Shown: positions 38,501 through 52,138 of the stretch, piece by piece
Layout of the letters: the number at the start of each line of letters is the position of its first letter
How positions within the stretch are numbered: the stretch's first letter is position 1
NCBI GenBank assembly: GCA_022575985.1
Contig: JAKSXM010000137.1
Coordinates: 22,214,001 to 22,278,000, forward strand
DNA length: 64,000 nt
From: Anagrus nilaparvatae
Taxonomy: Eukaryota; Arthropoda; Insecta; Hymenoptera; Mymaridae
Direction: 5' to 3'
Program-made: the position numbers and the translations under genes
The notes under the pieces: model-generated
The model's input: only the letters and a program-made list of their open reading frames with translations
What the model was told of the DNA's origin: nothing
The model's database searches: none

Positions 38501-38997
38501 TTGTAAAAAAATCTCTTAATCTCCCTACCTATATATATTTTTTTTTATAAACGTTCTCTCTTTGATACAAGAGAGAATAAACATTATATTATTACAACTA
38601 CTTTATTTCATAAAATTCAGATAAGACTTACTGTAATAGTAGTAGTAGTTACACATATATATATAATTTTTGCATTAATATAAAAAAATTAACGTGGGAC
38701 GACATTTTTTTTTATTTATTTATTATTTATGTTTAAGCAAATGAGTTAACTAACTATTTATATATACACTGGTAAAAATGCATCCTGATGATTATTTGCA
38801 AAATTTCCAAATGCAATTTTTAGAGTACGGATTTTAATTGAATTTTCTTACTCTTAATTGAAATGTAGGTAATAAAAAAATTTAGTTATTGATTTCATAT
38901 AAAAATTTTTATGATTATATGAAAAAATATTTTTATGGCATTTTTTATGCAATATCAAGCTTTTTATGTTTTTTGATTATATAATATTTTTTTGTTG

Positions 38998-39015
38998 ATA
39001 TATATATATATATAT
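38998..39015. repeat. (TA)n microsatellite
   Basis: Nine TA units in intergenic DNA. Similar tracts lie near 9615-9632 and 49388-49402. Confidence 0.7.
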
Positions 39016-40991
39016 TGTATATATGCATATTGAATAAAATATATTTATATTTTTTTGTGCAGCATAAACCTGTTGATGTTAATAATTTATAAAAATTAAA
39101 ACATGAATTTTTTTAAAATTTCTTTTTTTTCATTCAAATAAAGATGTTATTTTTATTATTGGTTATAAAAAATCCTTGACCTAAAATTAATTAATTATAT
39201 GTCTTGAAAGATACCAACAGAAAATATGAATTATATTTCTTATTAGTTTTGTACTGCAGTATGTAAAATTTTTTTCTTATATTTTTTATTTTTTGGTTGT
39301 CAATAATAAATTAAAGATTTTGTAAAAGAAAATTTAAGATTGTTTTTGAAGAAATCATAAGTAATATTATGATGTGGATGCATCGTCTTTTGTAAAAGGT
39401 GGTTCTTTTTTAGAGTTCTGGTCGTATTTTGGAAATTAAATTTGGCTGATTGTATTTTAAATGTTAATATAAGAGTTTTATTAATTTATATATTCGGAAA
39501 CAATTCTAAACATTTCAGAATTAAGTATTTTCATATTTGAGTAAGTCGTAGACCGATCTTACGGTTGAATGTCACCAACTAACCCAAGACGCCATAGACT
39601 CACTGAATATGCTGAATCGTCAAACAAACTAGTAATTTATAAATCATTTTATTTAAGTAAAGGTTAATTACAAATGAGAAATATTTTATTCGTAACAAGC
39701 GTATCATTGGCAAGTTTATTATATAACCTTAAAAACTCATTTCACTTGCGAGAATAAATTTTGTACAAAAATATAATGAAAAATCTTTTTTAAAATATAT
39801 TTCATTGCTCTTTCATGATATTATTTTTAATGTGAGTATATTATTTTATTAAATTAATTAGGTTCTTTTGTACAATCTTTGAATTCTTTTTGTTTTTCGC
39901 AATATAGAGCCAAAAATTCTGACATTAATATTTGTATTTTTTACACTATAATTATTAAAAATTTAATAACCTGAATTCAATAATAATAAAAAAAAATATG
40001 AAGCATATATAAATCTTGATATCTCCATGCACCTAGATTTTTTTTAATTCATCAAAACTTGACATTTTACATAAAAATGTACTCACAATATTTATTCCTA
40101 TACATCAAAAATAATAAATAAAAACTTTTTTTTTTTTATATTTCTGCAAAAATTTTATTCTGTCATTTCTTAATTACATAATTCATAAATTAAAAAAATA
40201 TTAAAAGAACGTGGTAATTTTAAAATTAAAAAATTGTAGATTACGTAAAAAAAATTAAAATCTACAAATATGAATGTCATAATTATAAATAAAGACAAAT
40301 TAGTTACACTTTATAGCATTGTTATTTGCCTTCATTATACGTTATTATTATTAATAATTTGAATAATTATTAGAAAAATACTAAACTACTCATATTATTA
40401 CTATTTTAAATTTTATTTTATCTTCATAACTAAAAAAGATATAAATATATATGAGATTTCAAGTATTTAAATAAAAAAGGTTAAGTGTATAATTTTATTT
40501 TAAGTCATGCAAATGCACGTACTTGTATATTAGAGTGATTCATATTTCTTTATTTTTCCTTATTTTTCTATTTTTGAGGGATGCCAATTTATATAAAAAA
40601 ACTAAATTAATTCTGAGATTTCAAATTACGTTATATATACTTGATTACTGACCTGGGAATTATTTGAAATTCATTTTAAAAATCCTTCGAAGGACCCGTT
40701 TTTTGAAATCCATCTCTCAAGGAAAATTTATATTTTATTTCAAGCAGCGTCTAATGTAATATGTAAAAAATAAAATATCTACTGTATATAATATCTTAAT
40801 TGATAATAGTAATTAACATTTTTTTCTTATCTGATTAACTTGAAATTTTATTCAAAGGAAATGTGCAAACTTCTTTTTCAAAAAATAAGTATAAAAACTA
40901 AAGTTTTATTTATTTTAAGCTGAACTAAAAAAAGGCGACACTGGATAATATGTGAATAAGAATCTTACAAGGGAGATTTTGTAGTATTTAC

Positions 40992-41310
40992 CAGATCTTG
41001 AGCCAAATGTGCAAAATGTTTTCTTATGCTGAAAAAACGATACCTCCGAATCGATCTTATATGCTTTCTGGCCCTCGAATAGCTAACTTCAATTTTTTAA
41101 GATGGAATTTCTACATAATGCTGACTTTTTGCAATTAAACCAAAATTTTTTAGAATAGACAACACTTGTGATTGATTTTCAAGGAGCCAACGTTATGTAG
41201 AAAGTGGCCAGAGAAATCTCATCTTAAAATGTTGAGGCTAGCTATGGTCAGAAGGCCTATGAGATTGATTTTCTTAATGTAAGAAAACATTTTAACCTGG
41301 TTACGATCTG
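40992..41310. mobile_element. inverted-repeat element
   Basis: CAGATCTTGAGCCAAATGTG and AAAATGTTTTCTTA at the left are inverted at the right as TAAGAAAACATTTTAACCTG and GTTACGATCTG. Further in, TTTTTTAAGATGGAATTTCT matches the inverse of AGAAATCTCATCTTAAAATG. Arms of about 130 bases flank a short centre. Non-coding. Confidence 0.65.
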
Positions 41311-44300
41311 TCAATTCAAACTCATATACTCCCAATTTTAAATTTCCTTTTTTTTCAAATTATAACTTTCAAAAAGTTTGGGCAAAAACTGAAATATCTA
41401 ATTAAAATGGTTTCATGCTTAAAAATCCTTTGCATGAGAAAATTGATTCTTGTTTATTTTATTTTAATTTTATCAAACCTATATGGGAAAAAGAGGAAGC
41501 ACGAAAGCAGTAAAGTACTCAATTTTTTACATAATTGACAATTCTAAATTTATTATCACGGAAGAAAAGGCGCCGAAATGTCTATTTATTTTACATAAAT
41601 TAAGGCCAAAAAATTAAAAATAAAAATTATCAAATCTTAATTTATAGAATTTTAAATGCCAACCATAAAGAGAAAAATGACGTGATTTCTTATATTAAAA
41701 TACATAAAGGATAATTTATAAAGCTTATTAAATTAAGTTGAAACTCATAAACAATGTTTAAATCACGAAAAAAATATAATATTTTGTTATAATAAATAAT
41801 TTATTTTATAAAAAATATTAAAAATAATAAAATATTTATGCAGTTGTTTATGTCATTTTGTTCATTGAGTAAAATATTATGATGTATGTGGTTAAATTTA
41901 GTAAATTTGATATTGATTTGTGTGTTGTATATTAACTATATATGCATATTATTTAGTTTAAACAATATGAATGTACACACATATTTTACGATTTCTGTGT
42001 CTTGTACGCCTACATTTTGTGCGGTTTTTTATAATTTTTATTTTTATTTTTTTTAATTCTATTGTCAGTTGTTTGAAAATTCATTTATTTATAGGGTAAT
42101 AAATTTTCAATAATTTTTTATAAACTTTTATATTTTACGGAAACAACATAATTATTACAAAATTAAATCAATAAAGGTAATTTATATCAAGTTTACATGT
42201 AAAATTTCTCGAGAAATTTGTTTCATTCAGAAAGAAGTAATAAATAAAAGTAATAGTGAATTCTTGTTTAGTGATATATAATTTAAGTTTTGGAAAATTA
42301 TTCAACGTTGTTCTTATATAGCCTCACGAAGTAATTTCACTTGCGAGAATGAATACATTAAATTGTGACTTATTAAAAAATATCGAGAAAAATATTATTG
42401 ATTTTATCAAAAGTTTTAAAGCTTAATTCTAGAACAATTGTTAAGTTCCTAATAAAATGTAGTATATTAAGTATCAAGGGTGCAAAATTATCACTCTAGG
42501 TTCAGTGCTTGGCAAAGAGAAGACAAAAAATAAATTTTTTTATACAAGTTTTTAAGGATGCTATAACACTGCTGAAAAAAATTTTAATAATTTAATTGAT
42601 CTCGAAATTAATTTAATGTAGGTATAAAGTTTTTTTTTTGCAAAATTTTTAAAAATTTTAGCGAAAATACTTATAATTTAATTTCTTAAAAAAAAAGGTA
42701 ATAGCAACCAAGGTTAAATTGGATTAAAAAATAATTGAAAATGAATACCATATGCATAAAAATCGCATAAAAAGGCGACATAATAATACAAAATTATTTA
42801 TTTCCATACGCATTTATAAAAGGAAGTACCAAAAACGATTTTTTAACATTCAAATTTTATAATTAAGAATTAAATTAATTTTTTTATTTACAATTATTAC
42901 GTTTTAAATTTATAGACATTTATAATCAAATAATTAAATAATTAAAATAAATTTATATAATTTAATAACAAAAAACCATAAATATGATTATTTAATAGCA
43001 CAAAATTATTCAAATTTTTAATTTAAAAAACCTAAAAATGAGAAAACAAAAAATAAATAAAAATTTAATTACCTATTATTTAAATATTAACATCAAAAAG
43101 GATTTTAAAATAAAAACATCATCATCTTGCATTAGTTTCTCATAAAATTTTTTTTAGTAAGAGTATATTAGCCGGAACATCATTTAAAAATTTTTTTAAA
43201 CAAGTTTCAATTTGCCAAAAATTATTTTTGGACAAAAATGAAAAGAATGAGAATCCGACAGTCGTTTTGTTGAAATATTACAGTTTTTTGGTATTAAAGA
43301 AGCCTACGTAAGTTAAGGGAACTGAATGTAGTAATATTTAGAATTGGTCTTTTGAGCTAAATAATTTAAAATCTTGGGGTTCTTTTTTGTAAATAACTTT
43401 TGGTTTCAGTCTAGTTGAAAAAAAAAGCTATGAGAGGCGCAATTTATGACACAAAAAAGTGAATGATATGGGGATTTCGGTAACGTATCAATTTTTTTTA
43501 AATTATATTATATACAAACGGTCTAATAAAACCCTGCGAATGCTTTATTAATTTTGCCTTTAATCTAAGTAACTCAGCAAAATGTATCTACCAAAGTAGA
43601 TGCCTTGTATAATCTCCTATAGCTTCCTTAATCTTAATTTAACAAATTCAATATTTTGGCAACAAAATAATTCCATTTCTTAAACTAATTCCCAGCCTAA
43701 TCTGCATGCACAAATATAAACAAGCACTTGTAATTATTCAAGCATAAATTTGTAGTATATATTTAACATATATAAGATTTTTTTTCTATTAAAAAGTCAA
43801 CATACGAAAAATGTAAATATTGATTCAGTGTATACTTGAAATTGCAATTAAGTTTTTTTTATGTACATGCTCATAATACAAGTTATTAATTAGTTCATTA
43901 AAAATGAATTTTTTTTAATAATCATATGAAAAAAGGAAGCATCAAGATTTTTTTTATTAAAATTTGTATCATTTTTGTATTTTTAGATAATATGAATAAT
44001 TTTTTTTGCGTAGGCGTTTATTTTATCATCCTTCAACTTGACTTAACATTCATTTTTATTACACACGTTTTTTTTTTTATGAAAATTGTATTTTATTTAA
44101 TAGTTGTGTATTTTTTTAAAAATAAATATGACAAAAACTTGCCAATGTTAAACACAACCTACTACCTTATTTTTCATTGTAAATGCGAATACCCTTGAAA
44201 CAAACTGGTAAAGGGACAAAACAAAGATCATTGGTTATAAATATAAAATAAATTAAATTTTTTTTGGTACATTCACCACATCTTGATATAAATAAAGGAC

Positions 44301-47300
44301 GAAAAAAAAGGTAACTTTCTTATTTCATATCATACATATAAACGACCCTGACCAAACCTAACATGTCCTCGATTTACTTAAAAAAACTTTGCTTATTTCT
44401 TCTTTAAAATTGATGTTACATAAAATAATTTTTCTATATAATTTTGTCCCTTTTTATTTCTCTTTATAGGTGTTACATAAATTTTAATAATAATAATAAT
44501 TATGATTTTTATCAGGAAAGTTTCATATATAAATAATATCCAATATCTTAAATCTAAATAAGTTAAAATTTCATATTATGTAAATTGTCATAATAATAAA
44601 TCATTCTGTAAAAAAAATTTTTTACTCTTTTTTTATTTTATATCATTTTACATCAAGTTTTATATTTATTATCAAATTGACATAATTAGTACGTTAAAAA
44701 AATTTTATTTATGTATTTAATTACTAAATAAGGTTGGTAAATAAAAAAATAAGTCATTTTTGTTTTTCATTTTTGATTTAACTTTTTTAAATTTAATTTA
44801 ATTGCATCTTGAATTTTTTTTGTAATTATATTTATTGATCTTTAGTTTGTTTTCAATTTTAGTTTTGATAGTAAAACGATATCGTTTTGAAATAATGAAA
44901 TAGAGCAGAAACAAATTATTAACAAAGATTTTGTAAAGAATGATTATAAAAAAAATCTTAAAGGTTTTTTATTATCTTATTTTTTATTATATTTTTTTTT
45001 ATTTTATATTTTTTTATGTATAAAAACTGCACTAAAAAACTTCCGGTTGTGGCATCCTGGTTTTTAAATTTTTAAGAGGCTTTAAACTTAAAGAAATTTA
45101 AAGAAAAATGAGTTTCACTCGTTTAAAATTCGAGAACCATGGCATGGTGGGACTTAAATAAAAATTTTGGAAATTTATACTTCAAGCTTTTTTGGATTGC
45201 AATCGGGAAATTTAAATATTGAAGATCAGAAGATTTCTCCTCGAATAAAACCTTAGTATTCCTTTCGTGTCTTTCCTTTTTGAGAAATTTCTGATTAATC
45301 ATTTCAAATCCCAATTTTTTCTTGATATTTGAAGGTTCCAATTCGTTGAAAACCAGTGTAATTACGACATGCCAGTAAAAAATAAAATACATCATTATAA
45401 ATTTACAATTTCAATAAATCCTCATATGTAACATAAATTAAGCATTTCAAAGTTTTGAAAGTAAAATTACACATATACTTAAAATACGATAAGGGACAAA
45501 CTAACAAACAAACAAATAAATAAATAAAAAAAACCAGACACATACACAACCGGTTATTCATTTTTAAGATGCTTTATAAATTGCACAGACTGTATCATTT
45601 CACAAGTACTATTAAAAATCCAGTAGCTATATAAAAAAAAGACATTATTTATTTAAAATTGAGGGACGACATAAAAAAAAAAAATAATAATGACGTAATC
45701 GACGCTTTTATAAGATGAATCGTTTTCATTGTCAAAAAAACATTAAGTTCCTTTATTTCTTTTTTATTTCCTTTACATTGTTATTTATGTCGAGTGTATT
45801 TACAGAAAATTTATTGTTTAAAATAAAAATTGACAAAAGATAATAATTTAGAATTTTTGCAAAAATGATTCATTTATTAACATGGGGATTAAAATTCTAT
45901 TACTTTTTTTGGTATGCTGAAAAATCTTTTATTTAAATAAAAATTTCATTTGATTAAATTCTTTACTGATAAAGTTACTTTGTTTATTTAAAACATGAAT
46001 AATTTTTATTTGTACTAGGAGAAAAAAAGACCTCGAAAAAAAAATTGAAACAAGTTGTACGTTCGAAAAGGTATTGCTTTCTCGAAATTCAATATGCTAA
46101 CGATTGAAGTAAAAGAATATCAACAAAAGAGAATTAAAAAAATATCTCAAATAAGGTAAAAGACCTTCCACTGGTTTTATATTCAGACATTTTCTTTTTT
46201 TTTTTATTTTCCATGGATTGTCCAAAATGAATTTATTTTTTTTTTTGAAATAAAATATATTTTTTAACCAATTTATTATTTTTAGGTCAAGGTTTTTTAA
46301 TTGATTGCAATTTGTTTTTTTTTTTTTTCATTTAAAATTTAAATTTTATATATCCTTATTGTTTTTTAATTTAAAAAATAAAAGTTTGATCCAAGAAGAC
46401 AATTATTTAAAAAAAAGCCTTAGAAAATAACTCAATTATTTTTTTTGAATTTGAATTTTAAATTATAAACTTATTTTTGCATTTTATACTTTCTAATTTT
46501 ATAGCTTCAAGGGCCTATCATAATTTTCAAGAACAAGAGATGTATAAATAATTTATAAATTTTTAGTAAACCAATTTTTTAAAAATATTAAATATTTGTT
46601 TAATATTTATATTTGTATCTGATATTTATTACTTTTTCTTTTATGAAAATAAATAAAATTATTTGTTTTTATGCATAATATGCTTTTATTTAGTTTGTTC
46701 TTCAATATTATATATTAAAATGAATATTTGTTTACTATATTTTATGTTTGTATTGGTTAAACGTGCATTTGAGTTTTTATAACTGTCTTAATCCTGTGGG
46801 TAAATTTTTTATTTTTTGCAATTTTTAGGTCTGAGTTAGCAAAATCATGGTGTATTCGTTGCTTCGTATTTAGGGACCAAAAGAAAAATGCAATTAATTT
46901 GTATACGTTCACAAATAATGTGCATTGAACATGTTTACTAACTAAGTGTTATTAAACTTTAAATGCAAATCAAATCATAATTATTCTTAGTCTCATTTCA
47001 CCCCTCTTTCCTATCTCGTTTGTAAAATTTTGATGTTCTCCCTAAGTTATCAAGACGATTGGGGTATTTTACCTTATAAACATGTTCCATATTAATAATT
47101 TATATATGGTAAACTGGAATTATAAACACGGAAATAGAACGCTGAAAAAAATTCTATTGCAAAACATTGCATTTTTTAATGCAGCCACAAAAACAAGGTT
47201 TCAGCAATTTCTGAATAATTTTCCCAGGATTCTATATATTCCAGTTGTCATAAATTTAGGTAATTCCAATTACTTTTTTCATTCTAAACCGATATTCGAA

Positions 47301-47679
47301 ATTGCTCCAGATAAAAAATCGCTTATTTTTAAAATAGTCCCTTTAAATTTAGTCTTAGCAAAAAAATCGGAATTTTTATTTTGGCCCATATTTGTAAGAT
47401 AAAATTACAGTTATCATATTATTTATACACAAATGTTTTTCGATTAGATAAAAACATAAAATGTTTACATAAACTTACAAGTGTATATTTAATTAATAAA
47501 TTAAAAAAAAAAACAATAAATTTCTTTTGTATCAAAATAAAAATGAAAATAAAAGTCTTCGGGCATTCATCTACACAGAGAATTTATCGTGCAAAAATTA
47601 TATATATATATTTATTATCTCTGTTACACCTATAAAATACTATGTGTAATATTTATTAATATTATATTAAATAAAATAC

Positions 47680-47830
47680 ACCGGCTGAATGACTCGATTC
47701 TCTGGTTTCGCCTACACTTTCAATTCACGCTTCGTTCATCCAAATATGGGCACGTCGTTGCTCCTTTCCAGCAAGGCGTTCACGTCTGGTTTACGCCTAC
47801 ATTTATTTTACAAATCTGTCATATATACAT
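47680..47830. promoter_or_regulatory. GC-richer island of unknown function
   Basis: A 150-base patch with ACACCGGCTGAATGACTCG, TTCACGCTTCGTTCATCC, GGGCACGTCGTTGCTCC and AAGGCGTTCACGTCTGG stands out from its AT-rich surroundings. It could be a promoter, an untranslated first exon or an old repeat. No long open frame with family character crosses it. Confidence 0.25.
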
Positions 47831-48544
47831 TAAGGATTGTTTTGTATGTATGTGTGTGAGTTGATTTGGTTTATTTTTTTTTTGTATTACGTGTATCTTA
47901 TTTGTATATTACGTGAGATATTATGCATTTATGAAAATTTTTAAATATAAATGTATATCATAAGAAAATCTTTTATCACGTTTTCAATGTTGTGCGTTTA
48001 TATGTGTTTGTTTGTATATGAGTTCATTTATTCGTAATTGATTCATTTTTTTTGAGGCATTATTTAATAAATGTTGTATTTTTTCTTTAAAATTTAAATT
48101 TATCAGTTTGTTAAATTTAATTTTTTTTAATTATTTTTAAGTAAAATTAATTATACTGTTGACATGAAAAAAATACAAGTTTAGAAAAAAGAAGGATTTT
48201 TGATAAAAATTCATTTGTGTTCATTTAAATTTTAAATTTCAAACTGTTGATTCATCTTGCCAAAAAGTAAATGTACGTGAACTAGTACTACTACTATTTT
48301 TTCTATTTGCATAAAAAATTTTTAAATTTAATTACCCAAGAGGATATTTATTTTATTATCAACATTTTTTTTGTTAACTAATTTTTTAAAATTTAAATAA
48401 TTTGCGTATTTTTGTAAAATGTAAATTTCAAGGTTTTTAGTAAACGCGAATTTATTTCATTTATAAATATCCCTAAGTAATAGGCAACCAAACATACTGA
48501 AAGGATTTCAAAAATTTATTTACAAAAAATTGCCATGCTGAAGG

Positions 48545-48690
48545 CGTTGTCCTGTGCAGAAATTTGTATCCAGAAAAGTAAAGATTAGCCCAAATCGCAC
48601 GTAAATTACCTTCCGAGGCGAAGCCGATGATGGTAATCTGCGATTTGGGGTATTTTTTATTTATGTACAAGGGTCGTATACGATACTTGT
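48545..48690 (+). repeat. hairpin repeat family H, copy 3
   Basis: Contains AGCCCAAATCGCACGTAAAT, CCGAGGCGAAGCCGATGATG and GTAATCTGCGATTTGGGG; CCCAAATCGCA pairs with TGCGATTTGGG. It is followed by a T-rich stretch and ACAAGGGTCGTATA, as in copies 1 and 2. Same strand as the other two copies. Confidence 0.65.
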
Positions 48691-50670
48691 CATTGAAAAT
48701 ACGTACTTTCGGACCGCTGACCAGATAATTTAATATTTTAGAAACTTCTCAATTCAAATATTATTCTAAGTAATTATTAAAAAAAAAAAATTATTAGTAC
48801 AAGGCAAAAAAAAAGGAAAATTATCAATAAACCTTGAAAAATCAGAATTTAACATTGATTCACTTTGAAAAGTTTACATTTTTTTTTCAAAACTAAGCCT
48901 TTTTTTATTTATAACATGAACTTTGACAGTAAAAAGTAAAGCGTGAAATTTAAACTATTGTAAAAAACTAAACCCTTACAATCGATTTACTAATTAAAGA
49001 AGTAAGCAGGTATTTCAAAAAAAATAATCATAAACGACAAATAATTGCAATTTTCCTTAAAAGCATTAAATGTCATATACTTTAAAGTAACACAAAATTA
49101 CATAACAATTATTTCATTGAATAATTTTAACCTTTAGTCAATAAAAATCATTTTAATTCAATTTGCGAATAAAAAAAAAATTAAATTACAATAAAAATTT
49201 CCTAAATCGTATTACATAACATACTAATTTCTGTTATAAGATCTTTTGTGTGTTAAAATTTATAAAATAATAAACATTGAATGAGGTCATTGACGTAAAG
49301 AAGTGCATGTAGTACTGATAGACATTAGAAACTTCAAGGTGAAATCAATTTTATTCACATTCGTGTTTATAGGTCCAATGTAGGTACTATATATATATAT
49401 AAAATCATTATTTTATAAAACACATGGTCTGCTTTTTAGTTTTGAAATAAACAATTTCACGTGTCAAAATATCAAACTTGTACGTGCGTTTGCTTAGAAA
49501 AATTTTTTTTGCATTTGTTTATTATAATCTCATTGTTTTATCATGCAGTTTAATTGAAATATTTTACTTATATTAAGCTGATGGTTAATTTAAAAATTTG
49601 TTTGATTTTAAAAAACTTTGGTACCAAAATTGGGTATTTTGTAAACACAAGCAAATCATAAATATTTTATTTAAAATAGTCCAATTTTGGAACCAATGCA
49701 AATTTTCAAATTAACAACCAAACTAATATAAATTTATTAAATAATAAAAAAACAAATCAGTAAAATAAAAATTAAAAACGTGTTAAATAAATACTATTTA
49801 TTAAAACGTGTGTTAACAAAGCCGTTAACATTTGTAATAATTCATTGGCACTTACTGATTATAAATAATAATAACAATTTTCTATCGATTTTTACATAAA
49901 TAAAGAGCTTTTTTTTTACTTTTAAAAAAATGTAATAAAAAAAAAAATACAATGTTTTATTTTTCTAATAATATTCTATACTATGTGTCGTTGTTTCGCC
50001 ATAATACGTAGAAAATAAAAAGCTGACCCATTCTAAAACGATCGATGATGTCCCGCAATGAGATGCTTTAGTTATATACTACCGTATACCCTTTAGCTTA
50101 CAATATACTACTACTACTGAGTTATACTACTGTATTTTATCTAAATTACAACCACTTTTACAATTATATTTTTTTACTTTACACTTGTTTTATCCAAGCA
50201 CATGGTTTTTTTTTTTCACCGCATTTTTTTTGTATTTTTTGCACAATTAACATTTTTTAAAAAATTATTTAAATTTTCACATTTTTGAATATCAAAAAAA
50301 CACATTATCACCATAAAGCTCATATTAAAACGTAAAGAAAAAAAGAAAAGAACAAGAAAAACAATAAAATAGTAGGTGAACGATATTTAACGCGGTAACT
50401 TATGTAAATGCATCGGTGGTGTATGATTCTTACCGATGCGCCAAGTGGTGAACTTTATGTATATGTATTACTTAGAAAAGAAAAAGCTTTGTTTTTAAAA
50501 AGTAGGGGGTGCACATTTATATTATTTAGAATAATATAAGTAAGTATAGTATTGCACAAATTACTCGTGTGGATTTTACAGTTAATTTATTTTTTAGATT
50601 GAAAATTGAAACATATATCATTTTTTGTGGAGTTTTGGAAGAATGTATTGTAAATTTTAATGTTAATTAA

Positions 50671-51621
50671 GAGTCTTTTTTTGCCAAAACAGCAATGGTG
50701 GGCAGGTCGGGTCATCGGATCAGCCTCAAATTTTTCCCATGGTTTTATAACATACAGATAGGAAAATTCTGAAATTTTTAGCCTTCTAGGTCTTAAACAG
50801 CCCGAGTTATGGCCAATCAAACTCATTGGGCGGCTCTCAACCAGCGTTAGTGCTTTTCGGGAAAATGATCAAAAATCATAAATATAAGCTTGGAAAAAAA
50901 TTCTGAAAGAGTACATATGTTGGGAAACCTTCAGTAAATCCATTTCTGCCAAAAAATCCGGGAAATTCCGGAAAATGGGAAAATGCGTTTTAAGAAAAAT
51001 CGCAATATCTCATTTTATCCATCCATCTGCCCGAAAAAAAATTTTGGTTTCGGCCATTAAGGTCGATTTTAGCCGGTTTTAGAATAATTTCACATTTTTA
51101 ATACTTCTTTATTTAATTTTCCATAAGGGTTTAAAATAAATTTAAATAAAAAAATTACTATTTTCGATAAAAATTAACCAAGTTATGGTCAAGTAAAGAT
51201 ACTGTCAAAAACTACCATTTTTGTACTAATTCCAATTTTAGGCTCTAAAACGACATTGACTTGAAAAACGCATAACTTGCTTAAATTTTATCGTCATTTT
51301 CCCATTTTCCGGAATTTCCCGGGAGTTTTCCAAAAAACTAATGGTAGAAATGGATTTACTGAAGGTTTGCCAACATATATACTCTTTCAGAATTTTTTTC
51401 AAGCTTATATTTATGATTTTTAACCATTTTCTCGAAAAGCACTAACGCTGATCGAGAGCCGCCTAATGAGTTTGATTGGCCATAACTCGGGCTGTTTAAG
51501 ACCTAGAAGGCTAAAAATTTCAGGATTTTCCTATCTTTATGTTATAAAAACATGGGAAAAATTTGAGGCCGATCCAATGACCCGACCTGCCCACCATTGC
51601 TGTTTTGGCAAAGAAAGACTC
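50671..51621. mobile_element. 0.95-kb foldback element flanked by TTAA
   Basis: GAGTCTTTTTTTGCCAAAAC at the left and GTTTTGGCAAAGAAAGACTC at the right are inverse, and arms of some 300 bases continue to pair (AGCAATGGTGGGCAGGTCGG; GCCTTCTAGGTCTTAAACAG; GAGTTATGGCCAATCAAACT). TTAA stands immediately outside both ends (50667-50670 and 51622-51625), as in TTAA-targeting transposons such as the piggyBac group. No transposase is encoded, so it would be non-autonomous. Confidence 0.75.
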
Positions 51622-52138
51622 TTAAATAAACTATAAAAAAATATTGCACTTTTATGGGTTAATTTAAAAACATACAACATTTAATTTTTCTACAGAACTT
51701 ACTTTTATTTTTGCTTGCCAAAGTTGCATTTTTTGTTTCTCCTTTTTTTATGACAATACATACTTAGTCTGTATATATACCAGTTTTAAAAGTACACTCA
51801 AAATGCAAACAAATACCACAAAAAAAATATTAAGTCTGTTTATTCTAGTAATATAATATACCCTTATGCAAATTCTCTTACAAACAAATACTATGATATA
51901 CAAAAGCTTAGAGTAAATAACATATCCGAAATTTAAAGTAAATTGAATCTTTGCACTTGCATTATATAGTTGAATCTCTCAAAATAACTCTCATTGTACG
52001 TAAAAATTTCAGATAAATAACAATCTAGCCTATTTATTTTAAAAGTTGTTTTATTAAAAAGTGTATCTCAGGATAAGATGGGCGAAATGCCCAAAGAGCT
52101 TAATTTTTAAATAAAATGTATATTGGCGTAATATTATA

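Larger units (their letters stand above)
38269..40991. other. intergenic AT-rich DNA upstream of the SAXO-like gene
   Basis: Apart from the putative promoter block, only A/T runs, a (TA)n tract at 38998-39015 and low-complexity DNA are seen. TTTCACTTGCGAGAATAAAT near 39740 recurs as ATTTCACTTGCGAGAATGAA near 42335 and may mark a small dispersed repeat. Confidence 0.45.
41311..50666. other. gene-poor AT-rich stretch
   Basis: No gene can be supported over 9 kb. Short open frames (for example 106 codons at 47082-47402, plus strand) show no family, splice context or codon character. Notable islands: AACCGGTT at 45548-45555, the GC-richer block 47680-47830, repeat family H copy 3 near 48600, and CATCGGTGGTGTATGATTCT around 50410. 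Confidence 0.5.

Noticed and set aside
47082..47402. 106-codon frame on the + strand, followed by overlapping frames to 47864
   Set aside because: No recognisable domain, no splice partners found, amino-acid composition as expected from AT-rich noise.
50587..50826. 79-codon frame on the - strand
   Set aside because: Lies in one arm of the TTAA-flanked foldback and is mirrored in the other arm; no family character.
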